Positions 32,133 through 41,454 are shown, counted from the stretch's first letter. The stretch is DNA of 64,000 nt from Methylobacterium sp. J-067 (GCF_022829465.1 NZ_JAKSXZ010000050.1:1-64000); one strand, 5' to 3'. Numbers and translations are program-made. The notes: generated by a model not told the origin, from the letters alone.

Positions 32133-34259
32133 GTGTTTCGTCCCACTCTGCCCTGGCGACGCTGCGCATCCGTCGCGTCGCTCGCACTCGCCCTTCAGGG
32201 GGTATCCCCCGCGACTGCCCAGGAGCCGCGAGCTGACGCCGCCCCGGCTTCGGTCGTGCTCGATCCGCTTTCGGTCGAGGGCAGCTACACCGCCGCGCCA
32301 ACGTACCAAGTCAAGGATCTCTACAGCGGTACCAAGACGATCACACCGCGGCTCTCGCTGCCGCAGCAGGTCGACGTCGTGCCCCAGGAGGTGCTGCGCG
32401 ACACCGCCGCGACCCGCGTCGAGCGTGCGCTCGACTACGTGCCGGGCGTCAACAAGCAGAACGACTTCGGCGCGCAGAACTTGGCGCTCTACTCGGTGCG
32501 CGGCTTCGCCACCCAAGACATTTTCTTCAACGGCTTCAACATCGCCCGCGGCTACAACGGCTCGCCGGACACCCAGAACGTCCAGTCCATCGAGGTGCTG
32601 AAAGGGCCGAGCGGGGCGCTGTACGGGCGTAGTGACCCGGGCGGCACCGTCAACATCCTGACCAAGCAACCCGTGGCCTTGCCCTTCGTCGAGATGGGCA
32701 CACTGTTCGGCAGCTTCGGCACGGCGCGCACCACGGTCGATGCCGGCGGACCGCTGAACGAGGAGGGCACCGTCCTCTACCGCTTCAACGGCGCACTCGC
32801 CCGGCAGTACAGCTTTCGCGACTTCGTCGACGGCGACCGCGTCTTGGCCGCGCCCGTGGTGAGCTGGCTGATCAGCCCGGACACCAAGCTCACTGTCGAG
32901 GCGCAGTACCTGCGCAACCGCCAGACCTTCGACCGTGGCACCGTCGCGGTGAACAACCGCCTCGGCCTCGTCCCGCGCTCGCGCTTCTTCGGGGACCCGG
33001 GCGATAACTCCGTGTCGGAGGCCGGAATCGTACAGATCCGCCTGGACCACGCCTTCAATGCCGACTGGCAGCTCAGGGTCGCCGGGCACTTCAACACCGG
33101 CAGCCTGACCGGCCTGCAGACCGGCGCGACCGGCCTCTTCGATGACGGCCGCACCCTGCTGCGCGAGTTCCGCCGGCACGACTTCACCTGGGGCGTGGCC
33201 ATCGGGCAGGCCGAACTCGTCGGGCACTTCGACACCGGGCCGTTCGCGCACACCGTGCTGCTCGGCCTGGAGCACGAGCGCTACAACAGCACCGAGAACC
33301 TCCTACGCTCGACCCCGCGGATCGACCCCTTCGCCATCGATCTGTTCAACCCGGTCTACGGCCAGCCCAAGCCGCCTTTCACGCGGCGCTACAGCGCGAG
33401 CGAGAACGTCGGGAACACCGCCGTCTACGCGCAGGATCAGATCGCGCTCAGCCCGGAATGGAAGCTGCTCCTCGGCAACCGGACCGACTTCTACAATCAG
33501 ACTTTCCGCGACAAGGTCGGCAACGAGCGCACGGAGCAGGACCGGACCGGCTTCTCACCGCGAGCGGGTCTCGTCTACCAGCCGCTCTCCTTCCTCTCGT
33601 TCTACGGCAACGTGGCGGCCTCGTTTCGACCCAACACCGGCTTCGACATCGCGACCCGGCCTTTCGCCCCCGAGACCGGCTTCGGCTACGAGGCCGGGGT
33701 CAAGCTCGACCTCTTTACCGGCCTGAGCGTGACGGGCGCGGCCTTCCACATCGAGAAGGAGAACGTCCTCACCACCGACCCGCGGGACTTCTTCTTCCAG
33801 ATCGCCGCCGGGGCCGTGCGCAGCCAGGGCTTCGACCTGAGCTTTGTCGGACAGGTGACGCCGGAGTTCCGGGTGATTGGCGGCTATGCCTTCATCGACG
33901 CCGCGGTCACGCGCGACGAGGTCCTGCGGGTCGGCTCGCCGCTCCTTAACATCCCACGCCACTCCGGCAGCCTGCTGGGCGTCTACGAGGTCCAGGCGGG
34001 TGACTGGAAGGGCTTTGGGTTCGGCGGCGGCGTTCGCGCCATCGGTTCGCGCCTCGGCGACAGCGGCAACGAGCGGTTCCGGCTCCCGGGCTACGTGCTG
34101 ACCGACGCTCTGGCCTACTACCGCTACGAGAACCTGCGGTTCGGGCTGAACGTCGATAACATCTTCGACGAGACCTACTACGAGCGCTCCTACAACGCCT
34201 TCTGGATCGGCGTCGGCGAGCCCCGGCGGGTGACCGTCAGCATGACGGCGCGGTTCTGA
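32133..34259 (+). CDS. TonB-dependent receptor of the siderophore-receptor type, under a B12 riboswitch
   Basis: The 708-residue outer-membrane receptor starts at GTG 32133, with a signal peptide (CASVASLALALQGVSPATAQE) and a TonB-box-like VVLDPLSVEG. The plug (VDVVPQEVLRDTAATRVERA; YSVRGFATQDIFFNGF; IEVLKGPSGALYGRSDPGG) and barrel with C-terminal phenylalanine (RRVTVSMTARF) match TonB siderophore receptors (FpvA/FhuA/FoxA branch). The riboswitch, however, implies cobalamin-linked control, so the real ligand may be a corrinoid or cobalt chelate. Translationally coupled to the following gene (TGATG). Confidence 0.9.
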   Translation: MFRPTLPWRRCASVASLALALQGVSPATAQEPRADAAPASVVLDPLSVEGSYTAAPTYQVKDLYSGTKTITPRLSLPQQVDVVPQEVLRDTAATRVERALDYVPGVNKQNDFGAQNLALYSVRGFATQDIFFNGFNIARGYNGSPDTQNVQSIEVLKGPSGALYGRSDPGGTVNILTKQPVALPFVEMGTLFGSFGTARTTVDAGGPLNEEGTVLYRFNGALARQYSFRDFVDGDRVLAAPVVSWLISPDTKLTVEAQYLRNRQTFDRGTVAVNNRLGLVPRSRFFGDPGDNSVSEAGIVQIRLDHAFNADWQLRVAGHFNTGSLTGLQTGATGLFDDGRTLLREFRRHDFTWGVAIGQAELVGHFDTGPFAHTVLLGLEHERYNSTENLLRSTPRIDPFAIDLFNPVYGQPKPPFTRRYSASENVGNTAVYAQDQIALSPEWKLLLGNRTDFYNQTFRDKVGNERTEQDRTGFSPRAGLVYQPLSFLSFYGNVAASFRPNTGFDIATRPFAPETGFGYEAGVKLDLFTGLSVTGAAFHIEKENVLTTDPRDFFFQIAAGAVRSQGFDLSFVGQVTPEFRVIGGYAFIDAAVTRDEVLRVGSPLLNIPRHSGSLLGVYEVQAGDWKGFGFGGGVRAIGSRLGDSGNERFRLPGYVLTDALAYYRYENLRFGLNVDNIFDETYYERSYNAFWIGVGEPRRVTVSMTARF

Positions 34260-35440
34260 TGGGCGTGCATCCGGGAACGCTGGAGGCGGCGACCGAGGAA
34301 TCGGCCAACACCGGACGCATCGCCTCCATCGATGCCCTCCGTGGGCTGGTGATGGTGCTGATGGTCCTCGACCACCTGCGTGAGACGTGGTTCCTGCACG
34401 TACCGGTCGCCGACCCGATGGATGGCAGGACCGCCCAGCCGGCCCTGTATTTCGCCCGCCTCGCGGTCAGCCTGTGCGCGCCGATCTTCATCGTGCTGAC
34501 GGGGGTGTCCGCCTACCTGTTCAGCACCCGGCACACGCTGGCGGAAACGCGTTCCTACCTCGTGAAGCGCGGTCTCGTTCTGATGGCGCTGGAGGTGTTC
34601 TTCCTCTCGGAACTGTACTGGGGCGTCGCCAGCCCGACGCTGTGGCTTCAGGTGATCTGGTGCATCGGCGTGTGCATGATCGTCTTGGCGGCGCTGATTG
34701 GCCTGCCGCGGTGGTTTCTCCTCGCCGTCGGGCTATTGCTCGTTTGCGGGCACAACCTCCTCGACCCGATCCAGCTCCAGCCCGATGATCCCTTCTTCGT
34801 CATCTGGGCCATGCTGCACCAGCGCGACGTCATCGCGCTCCCATTCGGGTTGGTCGCGAAGACGACCTATCCGGTGCTCCCATGGATTGGCGTCATCATG
34901 CTCGGCTACGCCCTCGGTCCGTGGTTCCTGCCCGGCCTCGTGCCATGGACGCGCGAGCGCCGTTTCGCTGCCGTCGGCGTGGCGATGCTGGTCATGTTCG
35001 CGCTGCTGCGCCTTGCGAACGGCTACGGGGACAAGCCCTGGTACGTCGTCGACGAGGGCGTCTCGCGAACCGCAATGAGCTTCTTCGCACTGACGAAGTA
35101 TCCGCCCTCACTGCTGTTCCTGCTCCTGACGCTTGGGATCGGAGCGCTGTTGCTCGACGCGTTGGAGCGGATGGGCGAGCGCCCGGTCGTCGCGGCGCTG
35201 GCGGTGTTCGGCGGTGCGCCGCTCTTCTTCTACTTGCTTCACTTGACAGCGCTGCGGCTGCTCTACCATGTCGCGTTCGCGATATGGGGTGCGACGCAAG
35301 GCACCCTGTTCGGCCTCAGCGATTATGCGTGGGTCTTGGTGTGGTACGCGGCGCTGATCGCGCCCTTCTACTTCCCGACGGCCTGGTTCTCGCGCCTCAA
35401 GGCGTCACGACGTGACCTCGCCTGGCTCAAGTACCTGTAG
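34259..35440 (+). CDS. DUF1624 / HGSNAT-like multi-pass membrane protein
   Basis: The 393-residue protein has about ten membrane helices and the heparan-alpha-glucosaminide N-acetyltransferase-type signature RIASIDALRGLVMVLMVLDH (near residue 20), then ALYFARLAVSLCAPIFIVLT. Members transfer acetyl groups across membranes or have unknown roles. Its ATG overlaps the receptor stop by one base, so it must serve the same B12-controlled function, for example periplasmic handling of the imported ligand. That role is inference. Confidence 0.8.
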   Translation: MGVHPGTLEAATEESANTGRIASIDALRGLVMVLMVLDHLRETWFLHVPVADPMDGRTAQPALYFARLAVSLCAPIFIVLTGVSAYLFSTRHTLAETRSYLVKRGLVLMALEVFFLSELYWGVASPTLWLQVIWCIGVCMIVLAALIGLPRWFLLAVGLLLVCGHNLLDPIQLQPDDPFFVIWAMLHQRDVIALPFGLVAKTTYPVLPWIGVIMLGYALGPWFLPGLVPWTRERRFAAVGVAMLVMFALLRLANGYGDKPWYVVDEGVSRTAMSFFALTKYPPSLLFLLLTLGIGALLLDALERMGERPVVAALAVFGGAPLFFYLLHLTALRLLYHVAFAIWGATQGTLFGLSDYAWVLVWYAALIAPFYFPTAWFSRLKASRRDLAWLKYL

Positions 35441-35546
35441 GGTCAAACCTATCAGCTTGGCTATGCGACAGTCTGCTTGCGACCCAATATGGCCATTCTC
35501 AGCGCGTCAGCGTGATCCCAGAGGCGTCCTTCGAGCGGGGATAGTC

Positions 35547-35945
35547 ATGGGGGACGGTGCCGCGTTTCACGGAGCAAAACTGGCTCTACTATGCGACGGA
35601 TCCATCCTCACTTATCTCCGTGATGACAAGGTCGGGATCCCGTTTCCAGGCTTTTGGGATCTGCCTGGTGGGGGCCGGGAGGGCACCGAAGGCCCAATCG
35701 AATGCGTGCTGCGCGAATTGGATGAGGAGTTTGCGCTACGTCTCTCGCCTGAACGGCTCAAGTGGAGCCGTTTCTACCCTTCAGCCGATCCGTCCGAAGC
35801 GGGGGCATTCTTCTTTGCTGGAGCGATCCGAGCCGATGAAATTGCTTCCATCCGCTTTGGTGATGAGGGCCAATGCTGGGGGATGATGGGCCTAGATGAA
35901 TATCTGGCTCACGATTTGGCGGTCCCCGTTTGGTTTCACGTTTGA
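35547..35945 (+). CDS. Nudix hydrolase
   Basis: From ATG 35547 the protein has 132 residues and a near-complete Nudix box GGREGTEGPIECVLRELDEE (about residues 39-58) fitting Gx5Ex7REUxEE; the final G of the box is replaced by Ala. Such enzymes hydrolyse nucleoside diphosphates linked to another moiety. Expected substrate range is open. The gene stands alone, with a G-rich ribosome site (GCGGGG). Confidence 0.85.
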   Translation: MGDGAAFHGAKLALLCDGSILTYLRDDKVGIPFPGFWDLPGGGREGTEGPIECVLRELDEEFALRLSPERLKWSRFYPSADPSEAGAFFFAGAIRADEIASIRFGDEGQCWGMMGLDEYLAHDLAVPVWFHV

Positions 35946-36146
35946 GGGATATGCTGAGGGAACAGCGACAGCTTTTGCGCGACGAATCCTCCTTCTGAAG
36001 GTGTTCCGCTCGATCACGCGCTGCCGACCTCGGTGTATCGCTCTGTGGATCACAAAGCGCCTAGGACGTTTCGTACCCTTCGTGGTCAAGTTCCCACGGG
36101 GTATACCGGCACGGCTCAGGGTGATCGTAGGTGGGGAAGGACCGCG

Positions 36147-37637
36147 TTGCCGAACTACACCGAGGAAGCCCGCATCATTCGCGAACTGACGCGAGCGGGC
36201 TCTGGGCCCGACCCGTTTTCATCGGCCGTTCGCGCCACGCGCATGCCGATGCTGATCACCGACCCGCGGCGGGACGACAATCCGATCGTCTTCGCGAACG
36301 CCGCTTTCGCTCGGCTGACAGGCCACGACCGCGACGCCATCATTGGGCGGAACTGCCGCTTCCTTCAGGGGCCTGAGACCGACCGTGCCGACGTCGCGCG
36401 GTTGCGGCAGGCGATCGAGGGCAGGGTCCCGATCGAACTCGAACTGCTGAACTACAGACGCGACGGCTCCACTTTCTGGAACCGCCTCCTCGTCTCCCCC
36501 GTCTTTGGAGAGGACGGCGAACTGACCTACTTCTTTGCATCCCAGTTCGACGTCACCCTGGAACGTGAGCGATTGGTTCGCCTCCAGCGCGACCGGGACG
36601 ACCTGGAGGCGGAGGTCGCGCAGTGCAACGTCGCGTTGCAGGCGAGCGAGGAGCGTCTGCGCTTCGCCCTGGATGCGGGGCAGCTCGGCAGCTGGAGCCT
36701 CAACCTCGAAACGGGACATTTGACGGCGTCCGACAGCTGCAAGGTGATCTGCGGCCGCCAGCCGGGCGATCCATTCACACTCGCGGAGTTGCAGGCCTCC
36801 ATTCATCCGGACGATCGGGCCGTCCAGAGGGACGCGATCGAGCGCGCCATCGCGAACCGGTCGCTTCTCGATGCCGAGTATCGCCTGACGACGCCGGCCG
36901 GTCAGGAACGGTGGGTCCAGATCAGAGGACGAGCGCACTACCGGGCGGACGGCACGCCGCTCCTCATCACGGGGACCTCGCAGGACATCACCGACCGACG
37001 GGCGATTCAGAGCCAGCGGGCACTGTTGACCCGCGAACTCCACCACCGGGTGCAGAACACGCTGGCTTCGCTACAAGCCATCGTCGCGCAGACCATGCGG
37101 CGGGCCTCCTCCATCGAGGACGCCGCCGCGACCCTGACGGCGCGCATTCAGGCGATGGCGGCCGCCAACACGCTCCTGATCACCGAGGATTTCGGCAGCG
37201 TCTCAATGCGAGACCTCGTCAAGCGCTCGCTCGCCCCGTTCGGCGTCGAGGATGCGGAGCGTTTTCGTCTGTCAGGGCCGGACCTGCGCCTGCCCCCGCA
37301 AGTGGTGGTCGCCTACGCGCTGGCCCTGCATGAGTTGGCCACCAACGCCACCAAGTACGGCGCGCTGTCCAACGCCGCCGGTGTCGTCGAAGTCGCGTGG
37401 AGCCTCACCGGCCAAGCCGACCATCCGCTCCTGCACATGATCTGGCGGGAGCACGGAGGTCCACCGGTCAAAGCACCCCGTCAGACGAACTTTGGAACGC
37501 AGCTCATCAAGCGCGTTCTGGCCACGGAGATCGGTGGGCGCGTCGACGTCGATTATCGCGTCGACGGGGTCGTCTTCACGGCTGTCGCTCCATTGGCCAA
37601 CGCCATCGATGGGAATCGACACTCCCCGTCGAAGTAG
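36147..37637 (+). CDS. LOV-PAS HWE-type blue-light histidine kinase
   Basis: From TTG 36147, 7 nt after a strong GGAAGGA, the protein has 496 residues. A LOV domain (about 22-140) contains the flavin motif GRNCRFLQG with photoactive Cys70, and NYRRDGSTFWN. A second PAS_3 domain (about 165-290: ERLRFALDAGQLGSWSLNLE; QERWVQIRGRAHYRADGTPL) follows. The C-terminal kinase is of the HWE family: ELHHRVQNTLASLQAIVAQ with phospho-acceptor His300, ALALHELATNATKYGALS, and IWREHGGPPV (W-x-E). Blue light should form a Cys-flavin adduct and alter autophosphorylation. No cognate response regulator lies next to it. An earlier open start at 36033 lacks a ribosome site. Confidence 0.9.
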   Translation: MPNYTEEARIIRELTRAGSGPDPFSSAVRATRMPMLITDPRRDDNPIVFANAAFARLTGHDRDAIIGRNCRFLQGPETDRADVARLRQAIEGRVPIELELLNYRRDGSTFWNRLLVSPVFGEDGELTYFFASQFDVTLERERLVRLQRDRDDLEAEVAQCNVALQASEERLRFALDAGQLGSWSLNLETGHLTASDSCKVICGRQPGDPFTLAELQASIHPDDRAVQRDAIERAIANRSLLDAEYRLTTPAGQERWVQIRGRAHYRADGTPLLITGTSQDITDRRAIQSQRALLTRELHHRVQNTLASLQAIVAQTMRRASSIEDAAATLTARIQAMAAANTLLITEDFGSVSMRDLVKRSLAPFGVEDAERFRLSGPDLRLPPQVVVAYALALHELATNATKYGALSNAAGVVEVAWSLTGQADHPLLHMIWREHGGPPVKAPRQTNFGTQLIKRVLATEIGGRVDVDYRVDGVVFTAVAPLANAIDGNRHSPSK

Positions 37638-37708
37638 CTCATTCGAGCTCACAACCAGTAGCCCCTCGTAGACCCCGGCGAAGAGCGTTCGCCGGGACTT
37701 CTCATGCG

Positions 37709-38017
37709 TTATTCGAATCCGCCGCCGGTCGTGTTGCCGAAGTGCATCCCGATCGGTTCGCGCTCGGGAAACTCGGCGTTGCCGAGGGCGCTGCTGCGCC
37801 GGATGTGAGCGACATCTCTCAGACCCGTCGAGACCGGCAGCGATCCTGTCTGAGCCGCTTCGGCCGGCTCCAGGGGCGCATCGACCGCGAGGATGTGTGT
37901 GTTGACCCGGAGCGGCTTTGCGGACGCCTGCAACGGCCCCATCGCTGTTGCACCTAATCCGATCAGAGCGATCAACGACGCAGAACGCACGATGAACTGA
38001 ATTCGGTGATGAGTCAT
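37709..38017 (-). CDS. Small exported protein of unknown function
   Basis: The 102-residue product has a good signal peptide (RSASLIALIGLGATAMGPLQ, cleavage near ASA|KP) and a short mature part ending HFGNTTGGGFE. GGAGGA lies 9 nt upstream of ATG 38017. No family recognised. A perfect GGCATCAA/TTGATGCC palindrome lies 58 bp upstream of the start. Confidence 0.65.
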   Translation of the reverse strand: MTHHRIQFIVRSASLIALIGLGATAMGPLQASAKPLRVNTHILAVDAPLEPAEAAQTGSLPVSTGLRDVAHIRRSSALGNAEFPEREPIGMHFGNTTGGGFE

Positions 38018-38074
38018 CGCATCCTCCATCTCGCAAGACGTCCGTCTTGCTTGCGGCCAGCAATCGATGCTGGG

Positions 38075-38092
38075 GGCATCAACATTGATGCC
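38075..38092. promoter_or_regulatory. Palindromic site GGCATCAACATTGATGCC
   Basis: Perfect 8-bp arms with a 2-bp centre, 58 bp upstream of the small exported protein gene (minus strand). Likely operator of a dimeric regulator. The half GCATCAA also occurs in the sugar-acid promoters at 56355 and 59078, though in a different arrangement. Confidence 0.45.
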
Positions 38093-38806
38093 TCAGATTT
38101 AGAGTATCTCCGCCGAGATAAACTCGCGTACCCAGTTTTAGGTATATCGTCATCGACCCCAGGTTCGCTCGCTCACAAATTGGCGATCGCGCGATCAGGC
38201 TAGGACGGGGAAGCCGCCTCAATCGTAGATCTGCCGCCAATGGCCCTTGGTACTCACCTTGCCAAGTAAGCTTCGGTCGATGCGGCTCGCCTGGTTACCA
38301 TAATCCACACTGCGAATTCCTGCGGCACCCGATGAGATCAGTCCTTCGTGCGAAACATGCGCGCGAATCCCTTCCACAATCCGCGTGCTCGTCGAAGATT
38401 GCCGATCCATCGCCGCCTCTTGGGCCGACAGACCGCTCGAAATAATAAATTATCTAGCATTCCTTCCCTTGAATACGAACAGAAACGGCAAATCACGATT
38501 TTTTGAGTTTCATCACAATTAATTTCATTTTTTCTTGTAACGAAGTTGTTCGCGCCCACGCCACGGAGCGATCTGATGCAGAGGCTTCGCACGCCCGTCT
38601 CGTATTGTTGTCTTCGCGGCGGCACGGCCCCGCCCAACAGTGTAACATCGAGGATTTTGGGTAGGCATTCCGCAAGTCGAAGACACGCGCGTCATGTCGG
38701 GAATTCGACGGCCCGGACCAATCGCGGACATGAGCGATCCGGCTCAAGGCTCCCTGTCGTCGGCCATGCTTCGTCACGTGAACCGCTTCGGATGAGATCA
38801 GGGAGC
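38093..38806. other. AT-rich gap without a credible gene
   Basis: About 710 bp. The centre (38440-38540) is AT-rich for this genome. A 63-codon minus-strand frame at 38219-38410 opening MDRQSSTSTRIVEGIRAHV has GAGG 10 nt upstream but no recognised family, so I leave it as a possibility only. Other frames look random. May hold remnants lost in decay. Confidence 0.35.
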
Positions 38807-39181
38807 ATGCCGATGGTCCGCCACGTCACTCTATCGCTCACCGAGATCGACAGTGATCGGGTCGAGGCCAAGGCTTCCGAAGTCGGCGTTGATATCCTCG
38901 CGGAGTATCGCACCCTTTCCCAGACCCTGCGCCAGAAGGGCTGGGCGGAAGCGGCTGCGGTGGACGCAGCCCGCGACCGAGGCGTGCGCGCCGTGCACCA
39001 CTGTGTGTTCCAACTCTACGGGGCTGCGGCGACAGAATTGGACGCGATCATCGCCGAGCTTAGTCAGATAGTGGAACATCCCTATCGGGATACGCTCGAC
39101 CCGCCGCGTTTGACCGCTGTCACCGAGGCATATCCCCGCGCGGGAAATGCCGATGAGGCCCGACTTCACGACGAGCGATGA
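38807..39181 (+). CDS. Conserved-looking hypothetical protein coupled to a LuxR regulator
   Basis: The 124-residue soluble protein begins at ATG 38807 right after GGGAGC. It is mixed alpha/beta (HVTLSLTEIDSDRVEAKASE; AELSQIVEHPYRDTLDPPRL). I recognise no family. Its stop overlaps the start of the LuxR regulator (ATGA), so the two are co-translated and probably work together, for instance as a sensor partner. Confidence 0.55.
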   Translation: MPMVRHVTLSLTEIDSDRVEAKASEVGVDILAEYRTLSQTLRQKGWAEAAAVDAARDRGVRAVHHCVFQLYGAAATELDAIIAELSQIVEHPYRDTLDPPRLTAVTEAYPRAGNADEARLHDER

Positions 39182-40320
39182 ACCTTACCCCTTCACCGAC
39201 GGGCTTTACGATGACCCTGGACGATGCGGCCATCAAGGAAATCGAAGACGCCCTCATCAGGTCGGCGCTCAGTCACGAGGCCTGTACGTCGGCGATCGAT
39301 CACATCGCAAAGCATACCCACTCACGGGGCGCAGCGATCCTGCCCATCAAAGGCCGCGTCCCTGGGTTGCCGATCAGCCCCTCCTGCGAAGATCTGATGC
39401 ACGCGTATTTCAAGGCGGGATGGGCCGAGCACGACCATCGCATCAGCGGCATCCCAAAGCTCTTGAGCACAGGGATCTTGGTCGATCAGGATGTATCCTC
39501 GCCTGAGTTCATGAGAAAGAGCCCGTACTACAACGACTTTCTCGGTCGATTCGGGTTCAAGTGGTTCGCGGGTGTGCGGATCACGGCGGGAGACGATATC
39601 TGGTGCCTCACCCTCCAACGGTCGAGCGACGAAGGGTTCTTCACAGCAGACGAGCAAGCGACCGCGCTGCGCTTGAGCGCGCCGATTGAACGGGCGGCTC
39701 ACTTTGCTCAGATCGTCGCCGAAGCCCGCTTCAACGGCATGACGGATACGCTGGATACGCTCACCGTCGCGGCCTTACTCGTGAACCGCGTCGGACGCGT
39801 GGTCCACGTCAATCGGTTGGCGGACCAACTCCTTGGATCGTTGTTGGATCTCGAACATGGGCAACTGTCCGTCCCCAACGACCGGCAGGCGACCGTGGCA
39901 GTCCGGAGACATCTCGAGGCGGCGATCTGGGACAACTTCAAGGCTCATGACGCGGCGCTTGCGCCCGTCACAGTGAGCGCTTCGGGGCGACCCGCTCTCG
40001 TGCTGAGCGCGATGCCCCTTCGCAGCAACGGGCTGGAATTTTTTCGCGGTGCACGCGTGATCGTGACGATCAAGGATCTGAGGAAGCCCCCCGAGTTCAC
40101 ACATGGCTCTCTCAGGACAACCTATGGATTGACCGGCCGCGAAATCGATCTCTGCCAACGGCTCATGAACGGCCACAGCATCAAGGCCGTCGCAGACGAG
40201 CTCGGTATCAGTCTCCTGACAGCGCGAACACATCTCAAGCGGATCATAGCGAAGACCGAAACCAATCGACAGAGCGAACTCATCGTCTTGCTCACTCAGT
40301 TCAGCCGCATGTCAGATTGA
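39178..40320 (+). CDS. LuxR-family transcriptional regulator
   Basis: The 380-residue regulator has a C-terminal LuxR HTH (YGLTGREIDLCQRLMNGHSI then LGISLLTARTHLKRIIAKT, about 315-365). The N-terminal two thirds hold a GAF/PAS-like sensory region (KWFAGVRITAGDDIWCLTLQ; AALLVNRVGRVVHVNRLADQ) without an autoinducer-binding or receiver signature. Such regulators are common in rhizobia and methylobacteria; targets unknown. Overlaps the upstream gene by 4 bases. Confidence 0.87.
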   Translation: MNLTPSPTGFTMTLDDAAIKEIEDALIRSALSHEACTSAIDHIAKHTHSRGAAILPIKGRVPGLPISPSCEDLMHAYFKAGWAEHDHRISGIPKLLSTGILVDQDVSSPEFMRKSPYYNDFLGRFGFKWFAGVRITAGDDIWCLTLQRSSDEGFFTADEQATALRLSAPIERAAHFAQIVAEARFNGMTDTLDTLTVAALLVNRVGRVVHVNRLADQLLGSLLDLEHGQLSVPNDRQATVAVRRHLEAAIWDNFKAHDAALAPVTVSASGRPALVLSAMPLRSNGLEFFRGARVIVTIKDLRKPPEFTHGSLRTTYGLTGREIDLCQRLMNGHSIKAVADELGISLLTARTHLKRIIAKTETNRQSELIVLLTQFSRMSD

Positions 40321-40363
40321 CCGCGTTTCGACGTAACCCTCCGAGATCGTCTGTCGGAGCCCC

Positions 40364-40537
40364 ATGATCATGCGATGCCCACACCAGGACACGAGGCGGT
40401 TCGAGATCGCGCTCGATCGCGACCAAGGTCCTGAGGGCGAGACCGTCAACTGTACGACGGACGCTCGTGATAGCGATTTCATCGCAGCGCCAAAACTTCG
40501 CGAACAGACACACTGGGAGATCAAAGCGCCCGATTGA
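40364..40537 (+). CDS. Possible 57-residue protein
   Basis: A 57-codon frame opens at ATG 40364, directly preceded by a well-placed GGAG (about 40356), and reads MIMRCPHQDTRRFEIALDRD, then acidic and polar to KAPD and a stop. It sits in an otherwise gene-free 265-bp gap. No family is recognised. Good ribosome site is the only support. Confidence 0.3.
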   Translation: MIMRCPHQDTRRFEIALDRDQGPEGETVNCTTDARDSDFIAAPKLREQTHWEIKAPD

Positions 40538-40585
40538 CGTCGAGAGTCGGCGCTACAGCATCACGGCGGAAACGGGAGGCCTGTT

Positions 40586-41134
40586 TTGTCCGACTTTGCA
40601 GCCCCTGCGATTGGCGATTGTGCCCCGTATACCTCGGACGCTTCTCGGCCTGTAGTGATGGGCGGAGCCGGAGCGCACCCGCGCGTCGGACGGCGAGGGC
40701 GCACCGCACTCGATCGGATCGCCGATGCGATCGCCCGCTTCCGGCTATCCTCGTCGCTTGTCACCGTCAGCCGCTTTGCGGTTCCGGTCTGCCTCTGGAT
40801 GATCTTCGTCAACGTGGCGAGCCACTATCGTGACGCGGGCCGATTGCCCGACGACGCTCTTGCCGACGTCGTCCAAGCCGAACTGGCCACGCGTCGCTGT
40901 CCCGGACTTCGGCTCGATCCGGCCGGTTTTCATGAATACGCCCGGGCGCACGGCATCAATCATGCCGACCTCTACCAAAAGCGCTCGCCTCACCTCCAAA
41001 AAGTCGCGGAGCGCCTGGATCGAGCCCTTCGGGCCGACACCGAGACCCAATGCCAGCGGATGATCGAGCTCTATGAGACGGCCGCGCCGCACCTGATCAA
41101 GCCCGTTCAGGCCCTGTCTGCGACGCGTTCCTGA
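40586..41134 (+). CDS. Hypothetical membrane-anchored protein
   Basis: Up to 182 residues with one likely membrane helix (VSRFAVPVCLWMIFVNVASH, about 60-79) followed by a helical soluble part (HLQKVAERLDRALRADTETQ). First codon is TTG at 40586; ATG 40658 is an alternative start. Family not recognised. Reading frame composition is coding-like (third-position GC high). Confidence 0.45.
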   Translation: MSDFAAPAIGDCAPYTSDASRPVVMGGAGAHPRVGRRGRTALDRIADAIARFRLSSSLVTVSRFAVPVCLWMIFVNVASHYRDAGRLPDDALADVVQAELATRRCPGLRLDPAGFHEYARAHGINHADLYQKRSPHLQKVAERLDRALRADTETQCQRMIELYETAAPHLIKPVQALSATRS

Positions 41135-41166
41135 ATGGCCGCGGCGCACCAGCGTTCGGGGCGCCG

Positions 41167-41454
41167 TCAGCCCGTGCCGAGGCGCCGACGGTTCGCCTGG
41201 ACCTTCCGCCGGTAGCCGCGCACGACCTTGCGTGGCGTGCCGCCCATGGCGATGGTCAAGGCGGCCTCACCGGCGGCCTTGACCTTCTCGGTCACCATCA
41301 GGCGGGCTTCCTTTCGCGCCTTCGGACCGCCGAACATGAACAGCGTCATGCGCTGACCGATGACCATCTGCGCCTCGACGCCAAGCATCGCGAGTTCGGT
41401 GCCCATCGTCAGGAGCGATGCGGCCGTCTTCGATGATCTGCGGCTGGAGCGCAT
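41167..41454 (-). CDS. Small helical protein, phasin-like in character
   Basis: The 95-residue protein is helical and basic (TELAMLGVEAQMVIGQRM; GGPKARKEARLMVTEKVKAA; KVVRGYRRKVQANRRRL). The pattern resembles small conserved rhizobial hypotheticals that look like antiphasin/phasin helices. Starts at ATG 41454 after GAAG. Function unknown. Confidence 0.55.
   Translation of the reverse strand: MRSSRRSSKTAASLLTMGTELAMLGVEAQMVIGQRMTLFMFGGPKARKEARLMVTEKVKAAGEAALTIAMGGTPRKVVRGYRRKVQANRRRLGTG

Noticed and set aside
37700..37725. TTCGAATCCGCC near 37705 as a partial tRNA-end (att) repeat
   Set aside because: Only an 8-bp match to the T-loop word TTCGAATC and it lies inside the end of a small exported protein gene.
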